From Verrucomicrobiota bacterium (GTDB lineage Bacteria; Verrucomicrobiota; Kiritimatiellia; CAIQIC01; JAGNIJ01): a stretch of 64,000 bases of DNA. Position 1 is the stretch's first letter. Each line of letters opens with the position of its first letter. The notes below the pieces were generated by a model. It saw only the letters and a list, made by a program, of their open reading frames with translations. It had not been told where the DNA came from and did no database searches. The stretch is taken from contig JAKLGK010000007.1 of NCBI GenBank assembly GCA_022710725.1, positions 248,001-312,000 on the forward strand, read 5' to 3'. The translations under genes and the position numbers were made by a program. Below, one piece after another: positions 40,314 to 49,900 of this stretch.

Positions 40314-41431
40314 AACGCTTCTGGGCCATCTTCAAGAAGGAGTTCCGGCAGATCGGGCGCGACCCGCTGTCGCTCGGCCTGCTGATCTTCATCCCGGCGC
40401 TGCTGTTGGTTCTCTACGGCTACGCGCTGTCCTTCGACGTCAAGCACATCCGGGTCGCGGCGGCGGATTATGACCGCACGCCGGAGAGCCGGGACTTCCT
40501 CGATGGCCTTTTCGAGAATCCCTACTTCGACCGCGCCGGCGCGCTGGGCTCCTCGACGGAAGCCGACGCCGTGCTCGACCGGGGCCGCGCGCGGGCGGTC
40601 CTGGTCATCCCGCGGGGTTACGCCGCCGACCTCGCGCGCGGCGGGGCGGCGGACGTGCAGGCGCTGGTGGACGGCGCGGACGCGACCACGGCCGCCACGA
40701 CGATCGGCTACCTCGACGCCCTCGCCGAGCGCGCCGCGCTCGAGGCGCAGGCGGACTTGCGGGCGACGCCCGCCGCGCGGCCGGCCGTGATCGCCGTTCC
40801 GCGGGTCTGGTTCAACCCGGAGCTCGAGAGCGCGAAGTTCCTCGTCCCGGGCCTGATCGCGCTGCTGCTGATGCTCTCCGCCGTGGTGGCCACGTCGCTC
40901 TCCATCGTGCGCGAGCGGGAGAGGGAGACGATGGAGCAGATGATGGTCTCGCCGCTGCGGCCGGAGGAACTGGTCCTGGGCAAGACGCTTCCGTACGTGC
41001 TGATCTGCCTGGCGACCATGGCGATGGTGCTGCTGCTGGGCTACGTGCTCTTCGGCGTGGCCATCCGGGGCTCGTTCCTGCTGCTCGGCCTGGCGACGCT
41101 GCTGTTCCTTTTCGCGGCGCTGGGCATGGGCGTGCTGATCTCCGCCGTCACCCGCTCCCAGCAGGTCGCTTTCCAGGTCGCCGTCATCGCCTCGCTGCTG
41201 CCCTCGATCATTCTCTCCGGCTTCATTTTCCCGATCCGCAACATGCCCCTGCCGATCCAGGGCGTCACGCTGATCCTCGCGCCGCGCTACTTTGTGTCCG
41301 CGCTGCGCAAGATCATCCTCAAGGGCGCGCCGTTCCAGGCGGTGTGGATGGACCTGCTGGCGATGCTGCTGCTGGGCGTGGCGTTCAACCTGCTGGCGGC
41401 GCACAAAACCCGGAAGGCCCTCTGGTCATGA
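40310..41431 (+). CDS. ABC-2 type permease (YbhS/YbhR-like, first)
   Basis: 373 residues from a GTG at 40310. It starts VKRFWAIFKKEFRQIGRDPL, a cytoplasmic helix, then membrane segment 1 (about 24-42), a periplasmic domain (45-175) with VDGADATTAATTIGYLDALA, and five C-terminal membrane segments (178-370) holding RERERETMEQMMVSPLRPEE and GFIFPIRNMPLPIQGVTLIL. This topology is the ABC-2 family of YbhS/YhhJ-like exporters. It forms the membrane channel with the next gene product. Its stop overlaps the next start as ATGA. Confidence 0.93.
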   Translation: MKRFWAIFKKEFRQIGRDPLSLGLLIFIPALLLVLYGYALSFDVKHIRVAAADYDRTPESRDFLDGLFENPYFDRAGALGSSTEADAVLDRGRARAVLVIPRGYAADLARGGAADVQALVDGADATTAATTIGYLDALAERAALEAQADLRATPAARPAVIAVPRVWFNPELESAKFLVPGLIALLLMLSAVVATSLSIVRERERETMEQMMVSPLRPEELVLGKTLPYVLICLATMAMVLLLGYVLFGVAIRGSFLLLGLATLLFLFAALGMGVLISAVTRSQQVAFQVAVIASLLPSIILSGFIFPIRNMPLPIQGVTLILAPRYFVSALRKIILKGAPFQAVWMDLLAMLLLGVAFNLLAAHKTRKALWS

Positions 41432-42561
41432 ACCGCATCCGGAGCGTCCTGGCCAAGGAGGTGATCCAGATCCGGCGTGATCCGCGGATCCTCGGGCTGC
41501 TGATCGTCGCGCCCGTCCTCCAGCTCCTCGTGCTCGGGTCCGCGGTGACGACGGACGTCCGGGAGATCCGGCTGGCCGTGCGCGACAACGACCGCTCGTA
41601 CCACAGCCGCGAGGCCGTACGCGCGCTGTCCTCCTCGGGCTATTTCCTGACGACGATGCTGGACGGGCCCGAGGTCCGCGACGCGGATCGCCTGGTCCAC
41701 GGCGACGCCGGCCTCGTCCTGGTCATTCCCGCGGACTTCAGCCGGCAGCTGTTGCGCGGCCGGCCCGCGCGGGTCCAGGCGCTGGTGGACGGCTCCGACA
41801 GCAACTTCGGCGTCCTGGGCCTGAACTATCTCCAGAAGGCGCTGCGCCAGTACTCGGGCGGACTGGTCCGCGCGGACGCGGCGGACGCCGCGCGGCGGGG
41901 CCGGGCCTCCGCGCCGGGGATCACCGCCGAGTCGCGCGCCTGGTACAATCCAAGCTTGGACTCCCGCCGCTACATGGTGCCGGCCGTGATGGGCCTGTTG
42001 CTGATGGTCGCGACCATGGTGATCACGAGCATGGCCCTTGTGAAGGAGCGGGAGGAGGGGACGATGGAGCAGGTCATCGTCACCCCGCTGCGGCCGAGCG
42101 AGCTGATCGCGGGCAAGCTGCTGCCGTTCGTCGGCATCGGGTTCGCCGAGGTCACGCTGGCCGTCGCCGTGATCGTGTTCCTGTTCCGCATGCCCCTGAA
42201 GGGAAGCCTGGTCCTGCTGTACGCCGGGTCCGGGCTGTTCCTGCTCAACACGTTGGGCCTGGGCCTGCTGGTGTCCACGCTGGTGAAGACGCAGCAGCAG
42301 GCGATGCTGGTGGCGACGTTCTTCATCATGCTGCCGTTCGTGCTGCTCTCGGGGTTCACCTTCCCGGTCGAGAACATGCCGGCGCCAATCCGGGCCGTCG
42401 CCGAGTGCATCCCGCTGAAGTTCTATCTCCGCATCGTGCGCGGGCTCTTCCTCAAGGGGGTCGGGCTTCGCAGGCTGTGGCCGGACGCCCTCGCGCTGCT
42501 GGGCTCCGGCGCCGCGATCCTGGGCCTGGCCGTCCTCAACTTCCGCAAGCGGCTGGATTGA
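41428..42561 (+). CDS. ABC-2 type permease (YbhR/YbhS-like, second)
   Basis: 377 residues from the ATG at 41428: MNRIRSVLAKEVIQIRRDPR, membrane segment 1 (about 22-42), periplasmic part (45-180) with LVDGSDSNFGVLGLNYLQKA, and five membrane segments with KEREEGTMEQVIVTPLRPSE and GFTFPVENMPAPIRAVAECI. The LSGFTFPVENMP phrase is typical of the family. It is the paralogue of the previous permease, and together they make a heterodimer. It is the last gene of the TetR-controlled operon; no hairpin terminator follows at once, but one at 42808-42843 could serve. Confidence 0.93.
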   Translation: MNRIRSVLAKEVIQIRRDPRILGLLIVAPVLQLLVLGSAVTTDVREIRLAVRDNDRSYHSREAVRALSSSGYFLTTMLDGPEVRDADRLVHGDAGLVLVIPADFSRQLLRGRPARVQALVDGSDSNFGVLGLNYLQKALRQYSGGLVRADAADAARRGRASAPGITAESRAWYNPSLDSRRYMVPAVMGLLLMVATMVITSMALVKEREEGTMEQVIVTPLRPSELIAGKLLPFVGIGFAEVTLAVAVIVFLFRMPLKGSLVLLYAGSGLFLLNTLGLGLLVSTLVKTQQQAMLVATFFIMLPFVLLSGFTFPVENMPAPIRAVAECIPLKFYLRIVRGLFLKGVGLRRLWPDALALLGSGAAILGLAVLNFRKRLD

Positions 42562-42619
42562 TGCCGGGCTGGTCCACGGTTGGCTTTCCCGGCCTCTTTC
42601 GCCGTGTTTTCAAAATTTA

Positions 42620-42919
42620 TACCTTCCCGCGAAGGAGGAGCGGCTGTGCTGCGGCGTGTCGTCCGGCGCCAACGTCCACTTCGCCCTCGAGGAGATCAAG
42701 AAGGCCAAGGGCCGGAAGCTCCGCGTGGTCACGCTCCTGGGCGACCACATGAACCGCCACCTGACCGAGGAGCGGTGCGTGACCCGAGGCCGAACGGAAC
42801 CCCTTAACGCCCGCCCGCGATCCCACGGGCGGGCGCTTTTTTTACGCGGCCCCTCCGGCCGGCTGCTCTTCGACCTCACGCCCTTGCGTCGTTTTACAAT
42901 ACGCTGTATTCATATATAG
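42620..42919 (+). pseudogene. Remnant of a cysteine synthase C-terminus
   Basis: The open frame reads AKEERLCCGVSSGANVHFAL, then EEIKKAKGRKLRVVTLLGDH and MNRHL. This matches the end of CysK-type enzymes (GISSGAN..ALE...GK.IVTVLPD...RYL). Everything upstream of about 42620, including the PLP-lysine region, is missing, and AT-rich bases lie at the break. Translation past 42780 is nonsense that runs through a terminator. So this is a decayed tail, with the old terminator of the gene still in place. Confidence 0.6.
42808..42843 (+). terminator. Rho-independent terminator
   Basis: A 10-bp GC stem (42808-42817 with 42826-42835, CGCCCGCCCG arm) with an 8-base loop is followed by seven T. It follows the cysteine synthase remnant and may now end the ABC export operon. 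Confidence 0.88.
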
Positions 42920-42935
42920 CCATATGGCTATATAT
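42912..42935. repeat. 24-bp perfect palindrome
   Basis: The half-site is ATATATAGCCAT, followed by its exact complement, centred between 42923 and 42924. It is in the convergent gap between two terminators. It could be a protein-binding site, an AT-rich cruciform, or a mobile-element target. Confidence 0.8.
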
Positions 42936-42988
42936 AAATATATCCAGTCGGCATCCATCGAATGAGCGGGACGATTACGGCGGGATGG

Positions 42989-43014
42989 AAAAAGGGGGCC
43001 TCCGCGGCCCCCCC
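42989..43014 (-). terminator. Rho-independent terminator of serA
   Basis: On the minus strand a GGGGGGCC/GGCCCCC stem with a GCGGA loop is followed by five T, about 18 bases after the serA stop. It faces the plus-strand terminator at 42808. Confidence 0.85.
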
Positions 43015-43031
43015 TGGACAGGCGGACCAGG

Positions 43032-44234
43032 CTACGCCAGGGCGACCTGCGCGGCGTGGATCACGCGCCCGGAGAGCGCGTTGATCTTGGCCAGCCGGCC
43101 GGCGTCGAGGGCGGAATCCAGTTGAATGGTGCAGCAGGCCGCCTGCGCGCCGTCGAAGATCACGTTCGAGATCTCCTCGGCGTTGACGTTCGCCTCGCGG
43201 ATGGCCGCGAGCACGTCGGCGAGGACGCCGGGCTTGTCGTAGTGGCGGACGACCAGCTGGAAGCGGGCCGGGGTCTTCTTCATCTTGTTGACCCAGTTCT
43301 CGACCCGGCCGGTCTCCCCGTACACCTTGATGATGCGCACGGTTTCCGTGGCCACGGCGTCCTGGGCCTGCTCGGTCGAGGCGCCGATGTGGTGGGTGCC
43401 GTACACGCCGGGCAGCATGCCCAGTTCGTCGGCGAACGGCCCGTCCTTGCCTTCCGGCTCGCCCTCGAACACGTCCGTGCCGACGCGGATCCTCTTCGCC
43501 TTCACCGCCTCGACGAGGGCCGCCTGGTCCACGACGCCCGCGCGGGCCGTGTTGATGAACAGGGCCCCGGGCTTCATGGTCGCGATGACCTCGCGCGAGA
43601 TGATCCCCTTCGTTTCCGCCGCCTGGGCCAGGTGGACGGAAATGATGTCGCAGGTCGGCACCAGCGCGGCAATCGAGGCCGCGTATTCCACGCCCAGGGC
43701 CTCGGCCTTCTCGGGCGTCAGCGAGCGGCTCCAGGCCTTGACCTTCAGGCCGAACGCCCGCGCCCGCGCGATCAGCTCCTTGCCGATCATGCCGACGCCG
43801 ATCACGCCCAGGGTCTTGCCGAGCAGTCCGGCGGCCTTGGAGTACTCGGCCTTGTTCCACCGGCCCGCGCGCAGGTCGCTGACGTTCTCCACGAGCCGGC
43901 GGTCCAGGGCGCAGATCAAGCCCATGGCCAGCTCCGCCACGGCCACGGAATTGGTGCCGGGGCAGTTGGACACGTACACCCCCGCGGCGCTGGCCGCTTT
44001 CCGGTCGATGTTATTCGTCCCGGCGCCCGCCCGGATGATCAGGGACAGGTTCTTCGAGGCCTGAATGGTTTCCGCCGTCACCTCCGTGGAGCGCACCACG
44101 ATGATGTCCGCGTCGCCGCTCTTCGCGGCGATGTCCGTGGCCCGGGTGCCCGGCTCGTACGCGACGTCGTGGCCGAGTGTGCGGATGGCGGCGATGTAGC
44201 GGTCGGGGAATTTATCGACGATCAGGATTTTCAT
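43032..44234 (-). CDS. serA: D-3-phosphoglycerate dehydrogenase
   Basis: 400 residues, first step of serine synthesis in the cytoplasm. MKILIVDKFPDRYIAAIRTL opens the substrate domain; the NAD-binding loop is LGVIGVGMIGKE (GxGxxG). Catalytic Arg is in IIRAGAGTNNID/NTARAGVVDQ, Glu in TDVFEGEPEGKDGPF and His in THHIGASTEQAQ. A C-terminal ACT domain (about 325-400) starts QLVVRHYDKPGVLADVLAAI and is the usual serine-binding regulatory unit. The length fits the ACT-bearing short form. It is a single-gene unit with its own terminator, next to a cysteine synthase remnant, which recalls a former serine-cysteine synthesis neighbourhood. Confidence 0.93.
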   Translation of the reverse strand: MKILIVDKFPDRYIAAIRTLGHDVAYEPGTRATDIAAKSGDADIIVVRSTEVTAETIQASKNLSLIIRAGAGTNNIDRKAASAAGVYVSNCPGTNSVAVAELAMGLICALDRRLVENVSDLRAGRWNKAEYSKAAGLLGKTLGVIGVGMIGKELIARARAFGLKVKAWSRSLTPEKAEALGVEYAASIAALVPTCDIISVHLAQAAETKGIISREVIATMKPGALFINTARAGVVDQAALVEAVKAKRIRVGTDVFEGEPEGKDGPFADELGMLPGVYGTHHIGASTEQAQDAVATETVRIIKVYGETGRVENWVNKMKKTPARFQLVVRHYDKPGVLADVLAAIREANVNAEEISNVIFDGAQAACCTIQLDSALDAGRLAKINALSGRVIHAAQVALA

Positions 44235-44411
44235 GGGTATCTCGGGGTTGATCTTCCTCTTGCGGTCATCATGGGGCAGGTCCTCGACCGTTGCAAGCAG
44301 GGCGTCGCTCCTGCCGCTTCTTTCTCCGTTGCCTCCTGTTCACAAGCGAGTATTCGAGGACCCCATGAGGGGCTGGGTTATTTCCGAAGAGACAGGTATG
44401 GTGAGCCCGTG

Positions 44412-46967
44412 ATGCTGGGCACAAGAGAGGAACTGGAACGCTGGATCGCGGCGCGCCGCGGCGAGCTGGCCGGCGGCGGGATAGGACTCGACGGCGGCGA
44501 ACCGGGCCGCATGGAGCCCGGCCTGTTCGATGCCGCCCGCGTCCGCGTGCTGATCGCACGGCTCTCCTCCTACCGCGACGTGCTGCATTCCATCACGCAC
44601 CGGATGCTGTACTGGGCGGCCCGGAACGCGGACGGCGCCTTCGTCGATCTGGCCTTCTGGCCGCCTCCGCGCGATGCCGCGCTTATGGCCAGGGACGGCG
44701 TCCCGTGGTGGTTCGGAACCGCGTCCAGGCAGCCGCCGGCCCGGTTCGACGTGGTCGCGATCAGCCTGTCGGTTCAGCAGGAGGCCCTGAATCTCCCCGC
44801 CGCGATGCGCCGGTCGGGCCTGAAGCTGTCCTGGGCCGCGCGGGCGGCTGATGCCAGGCATCCGCTCGTTTTGCTCGGCGGCAACGCCGCGGGCGCCGCG
44901 CCGTTTCTGCACGGCGACGCGGAGGGGAAGGACTCGGGCGGACTGGTCGACGCGGTCTGCTTCGGCGACGGGCTGACCTGGCTGCCCCGGGTCCTCTCCG
45001 CGTGGGCGGAGGCCCGGGCAACCGGCATGGACAGGCCCGAGTTTCTCGCGCGCCTGGCCCGAGACCTGCCCGGAACCTACGTGCCCGCCTTCTACCGGCA
45101 CGAGTATTCCGGCGAGCGGCGGGCCGCCATCCGTCCGCTCCGCGACGAGCCGCCGGCGCGTGTGACCTACCGCAAGGACCCGGCCGAAACGTGGATGAAC
45201 GGCTACGACGGCGCCTTTATCCCGTTCTCGGACGAAGATACCGAGGAGACGCTGCCGCTGGCGGCCGGTTGCGCGTACCGCTGCCGGTTCTGCCAGACCG
45301 GCTGGATGCGCGGCTCGCTGGATGTCGCCGACCCGGCCGGGTTCCTCGGGGCCGCCCGGCGGCTGCGTGCGGCGATGGCCGCGTCGGACCTCAACCTGCT
45401 GGCCTCGGACGCGTGCAGCATCGGGCGCCTGGCGGCCTTGATCCCGCCGCTGCAGGAGATCTTCCCGCGGCTTTCGGTCAAGAGCCTCTCCCTCTTCAGC
45501 CTCGCGCACCGGGGTGACCTGCGCGCGCTGGTGCAGGGGCTGGACAAGCGCGAGTTCACCTTCGGGGTCGAAGGGGTCAGCGCGCGGCTGCGCGCCTGGC
45601 TGGGCAAGCCCGTGTCCGACGCAGAACTCGAGGCCGTCGTCCGCGAACTGGCGCCCGCCGGGCTCCGCCGGATCAAGCTCTTCTTCATCGCCACGGGTCG
45701 CGAGGAATCGGCGGACTGGGCGGAGCTGACCCGGCTCCTCGGCGCCGTTCGGGCCGCCGCGCCGGGGGCCGCGCTCACCGCCAGTTTCACCCCGCTGTTC
45801 CACGCGCCGTTTACGCCGCTGCAATTCGCGGAGATCATCCCGCTTTCCGGGCCGATGATCCGGGAGGCCGAGGCGGCGGCCCGCGCGGGCGGCGCGGAGT
45901 TCCGCTGGAGCGCGTGGCCGGACGAGATTCAATGGACGAATCTCCTGTGCCGCCTGGGCCGGGCGGCGACCCCGCTGCTCGTGAAGCTGTCGCTCGATTC
46001 CGGGCTGCGCTACGACGAGCACCTGCCCCCGGCGGCGCTGCAGGAGACCCTGGCCTGGCTGCGCGACAGCGGGCGGGATGTCGCGGGGCGGATGGCCGAG
46101 TGCCGCGAGGAGGACATTTTGCCCTGGGATGATTTCGAAGGCGGCACTCCGCGCGAGCGGCTCTGGCGGCAATTCCTCCGGGCGTCGAACGAGCCGACGG
46201 AGGAGCGGGCTGTGCCGGTGTCCGGCGCCGGACCGCGCCCATCCCCGCGAAGCCGGAAGAGCGCCAGGCCGGTTGTTTTCCTCGCCTGGCTGCCGCCGCC
46301 GGACGCCGCCCGGCCGGGCGTCACGCTGGCGCGCGCCCTGCTGCGCGATTTCTTCGCCGCCCGGCCCGACGCGGTCCGATGGTACGCCGGCTCGCCCGAG
46401 CTGATCCGCCCGTTTCCCGGGCATGGCCTCGCGTTTGTGCGCGCGTCCTTTTTCGAAGGTTGGACGCCCGGCCCGGCGGAGATCCGGGACGCCGACGGGG
46501 CGGCGCGGCGCCAACTCCTGGCCGGTCCGCTCCCCGGCGGCGCGGCGCCGGACCCGGATGAGTGCGTGTTCGCGGTCCGATTCGCAGGCGACGCCCGCGC
46601 CTTCGCGGCGTGGATGAGGCGGCGCGGCGTGCCGTTCCAGGATTTCCGGAACGAGCGCGGGTTATGGTCCGTGGTCCCGGCCTCCCGCCGTCATCGGAGC
46701 GGGCTGCTGTACCTCCTGAACGGCGGCTCCGAGCCTTCGTTCCTCGCGGCCGGCCTTCGGCTCTCGGCTTTCCTGGGCCGCGACGGCGCGGCCCTGTTGC
46801 GCGGCGCCGAACTCATCGGCGTCTACGGGCCGCCTTCCGGCCACTGTCCCGCCTGCGGCGCGGCCGCGCGCCGCGCCCTCGTACGAACGGCCGCGCCCCT
46901 CGAACTCTGCGAAGGACCCTGCGCCGGTAAAGCCGGCTCGACTTCGCGGGGCCGAGCGGTTACATAA
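44412..46967 (+). CDS. Large radical SAM protein, uncharacterised
   Basis: 851 residues from the ATG at 44412 (a GTG directly before it is also possible). Residues 1-235 resemble a B12-domain-like module without a clear cobalamin His (VVAISLSVQQEALNLPAAMR; PLVLLGGNAAGAAPFL; DAVCFGDGLTW). The radical SAM core starts EETLPLAAGCAYRCRFCQTG with Cys287, Cys291 and Cys294 binding the 4Fe-4S cluster. After about 610 an Arg/Pro linker leads to a C-terminal part ending in a Cys set (GHCPACGAAARRALVRTAAP with LCEGPC), possibly a metal site. The layout recalls the TIGR03960-type radical SAM proteins with added C-terminal domain. Substrate unknown. It lies divergent from serA. Confidence 0.85.
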   Translation: MLGTREELERWIAARRGELAGGGIGLDGGEPGRMEPGLFDAARVRVLIARLSSYRDVLHSITHRMLYWAARNADGAFVDLAFWPPPRDAALMARDGVPWWFGTASRQPPARFDVVAISLSVQQEALNLPAAMRRSGLKLSWAARAADARHPLVLLGGNAAGAAPFLHGDAEGKDSGGLVDAVCFGDGLTWLPRVLSAWAEARATGMDRPEFLARLARDLPGTYVPAFYRHEYSGERRAAIRPLRDEPPARVTYRKDPAETWMNGYDGAFIPFSDEDTEETLPLAAGCAYRCRFCQTGWMRGSLDVADPAGFLGAARRLRAAMAASDLNLLASDACSIGRLAALIPPLQEIFPRLSVKSLSLFSLAHRGDLRALVQGLDKREFTFGVEGVSARLRAWLGKPVSDAELEAVVRELAPAGLRRIKLFFIATGREESADWAELTRLLGAVRAAAPGAALTASFTPLFHAPFTPLQFAEIIPLSGPMIREAEAAARAGGAEFRWSAWPDEIQWTNLLCRLGRAATPLLVKLSLDSGLRYDEHLPPAALQETLAWLRDSGRDVAGRMAECREEDILPWDDFEGGTPRERLWRQFLRASNEPTEERAVPVSGAGPRPSPRSRKSARPVVFLAWLPPPDAARPGVTLARALLRDFFAARPDAVRWYAGSPELIRPFPGHGLAFVRASFFEGWTPGPAEIRDADGAARRQLLAGPLPGGAAPDPDECVFAVRFAGDARAFAAWMRRRGVPFQDFRNERGLWSVVPASRRHRSGLLYLLNGGSEPSFLAAGLRLSAFLGRDGAALLRGAELIGVYGPPSGHCPACGAAARRALVRTAAPLELCEGPCAGKAGSTSRGRAVT

Positions 46968-46997
46968 TCGGTTCATTTCCGACCGGTTAAGGGGGAT

Positions 46998-49900
46998 ATG
47001 AAAGCCGCATTCGAAAGCTTCCAGGACGAACTGAACCGGCTGGTCGCCGCGTTCGAGCAGGGCTTCCAGGCCTTCACCGCGCCGGACTACTCCGAGGCCC
47101 GCGTCCGCGAGGATTTCCTCAACCCGCTCTTCCGCGCCCTCGGCTGGGACCTCGCGAACCGGCGCGGCCTGGTCCAGAGCCAGCGCGAGGTGGAGATCGA
47201 AAGCCGCACCGATGTTGCCGGGCGCGCCAAGCGGGCGGACTACCTCTTCCGCGCCGACGGCCGCGAGCGCTTCGTCTGCGAGGCCAAGAAACCGCGCGAA
47301 ACCCTCGGCGAGCGTTACGCCTTCCAGGCCAAGCGCTACGCCTGGAACAAGGGCCTGCCGCTCGCCATCCTGACGGACTTCGAGGACCTCAAGGTCTACA
47401 TTGTCGGCGGCCGGCCCCGCCCCGACCGCCCCGACGACGGGCTCTGGAAGACCTGGAACTTCCGGCAGTTTTCCCTGTGCGCCCGCGAAATATGGGACCT
47501 GCTCTCCCGCGAGCGCGTCGCCGCCGGCAGCATCGAGGCGCTGCTCGACAGCCTGCCCAAGGCCCGGCCCGTCAAGGGGAAGGCGCGCCAGCCGTGGCTG
47601 ATCCGTCCGGAACGCACCAAGGCCCTGGACCAGGACTTCCTCGAATACCTCGACGAGCAGCGCCTCTCCCTGGCCCGTGACATCCTGGCCAACAACACCC
47701 GCGAGGATATGCTGGCCGAAGGCCGGCTGAACGAGGCCGTCCAACACATCCTCGACCGGCTCCTCTTCCTGCGCATCTGCGAGGATCGCGACATCGACAC
47801 CGGCCTGCGGCTGGCGAAGATCGTCGAGACCTGGCGCCGCGCCTACGGCCACGAGGACCGCCGCCGCCCGAAGCAGGGGCATTTCTTCCGCGAGGCGAGC
47901 GCCGCGTACCGCGCCGCGCCCCCGGCGGAATCGCTCTGGGCCGCCGTGGTCGGCCATCTCCAGGCCCTGGACCGCCGCCCGCCGGGCAATATGCCGCATT
48001 TCAACGGCAACCTGTTCAAGCCCCACTTCAGCGAGGACCTGCGCGTCGGCGACCAATGGCTCTGCGACTTCATCGAGGACTTGAGCGACGACGAATCGCC
48101 CTACCTCTTCAACGTCATCCCCGTCGAAATCCTCGGCAGCGTCTACGAGCGGTTCCTCGGCAAGGTCATTCAGCCCAGGGGCCGCGGCGTGGCGGCGGAC
48201 GAGAAGCCCGAGGTCCGCAAGGCCGGCGGCGTCTACTATACCCCGCGCTACATCGTGGACTACATCGTCGAGCAGACCGTCGGGAAGCAGCTCGACGAAA
48301 TTGCCGGGGTAGGGCGCGTTGGCTCAACGCGCCGCAGGGACGGCGGCTTGGGCCAAGCCGCCCTACCCGAAAGCCCTACCTACGCCGTCTTCGACAAAAA
48401 AACCCGCGCCCTGAAAATCCTCGATCCCGCCTGCGGGTCCGGCAGCTTCCTCCTCCGCGCCTTCGAGCGCGTCGGCGAGCATTACCAGCGCCGGTTCACG
48501 GAGCACCCGGAAGACCGCAAGCCCGACCGGTGCTGGACCGATCCCGCCACGGGCGACGTCCACCTCGCCGTCGACCTCAAGCGGCAGATCCTGCGGAACA
48601 ATATTTTCGGCGTCGACCTCGATGCCCAGGCCGTCGAGGTGACCCAGCTCTCCCTCTACCTCAAGATGCTCGAAGGCGAAGACCGCCAGACCATCAAGCA
48701 GCAGCGCGAACTCTTTCGCGACGACACCGCCCTCCTGCCGCCGCTGGAAAATAACATCAAGCACGGGAACTCCCTGATCGCCTCGGACTTCTCCCTCGTC
48801 CCCGAAGACTTGATGCGTGTCCACGCCTTCGACTGGGACATCCAGTTCGCCGAAATCATGAAGGGTGGGGGATTCGACGCGGTGATCGGGAATCCGCCGT
48901 ATGTTCGCATGGAAGAATTCGCTCCCATTAGAAAATATCTGCGTTCGCACTACAAAGCTCATGAAGAGCGCGCAGATGTCTACATCTACTTCTTAGAGAA
49001 GACGTTAAGCCTAATAGGAAATACCGGCCTAATCGCCATGATTGTGTCGAATAAATTTACGGTGGCAAAATATGGGCAACCATTGCGGTCAACCATCAAG
49101 AACATGGGCTGCGTTTATGAAATTGCTGACTTCGCGGGCGCGCGTGTTTTCAAAGGCGCAACGGTGCGTACGATTGTCTTGGTGATGGGGCGGAATGAAA
49201 AATCACCCTCTAGTCGGACGCGATACATTCCCGTTCCAAGTGCTGCTAGCTTTGAATCAATAGAGTCGGGTCGGTTATCGGTTGCGCAATACGCAAATGA
49301 TGCCGAACAATTCTTATCGCCCGGCCAACTTACCGAACGCCCCTGGGCACTGATTCCAGCCGGACGGGCTGACCTCCTTGCGAAGCTTTCTGAAAGATTT
49401 CCCGATCTTGTTGAGGCGTTTGGATGGAAGCCACTCTTCGGAATCAAAACGGGCCTTAACGAGGCGTTTGTATTGGATGCGGACGCCAGACAACATCTGC
49501 TCAAGACTGACAGAAAAAATCACGAAGTGATCAAACCATTTTTATTCGGAAAAGACGTGAAGCGGTACGCGATCGATGATTCTGGTCGTCACGTTATCTA
49601 TTTTCACAACGGCGGGCATCCCAAGGAGTTCCCGGCAGTCAAGACGCATTTGGAGCGTTTCAAGTCGGCGCTAAATCAACGCGCCGCTCACCAGGAATGG
49701 TATGAGCTGCAGCAGCCTGCGGTCGCATTGTTGCCGCTCTTGGCGAAACCCAAAATCGTCTATCCCATAATTGCTCCTGAATCTCGCTTTGCCTTAGATG
49801 ACAAGGGCTACTTGGTAAATGACAAGCTGTTCGTTCTGCCAACCGATTCGCGCTTTCTGTTGGGACTTCTAAACTCAAAACTTGGAAACTTCTTCTTTAC

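Noticed and set aside
42656..42919. An 87-codon small gene after the ABC operon.
   Set aside because: The first third matches a cysteine synthase tail and the rest reads through a terminator hairpin and a palindrome, so it is a remnant.
43056..44408. About 450 codons of open frame upstream of the radical SAM gene.
   Set aside because: It is antisense to serA; real sequence begins at the ATG at 44412.
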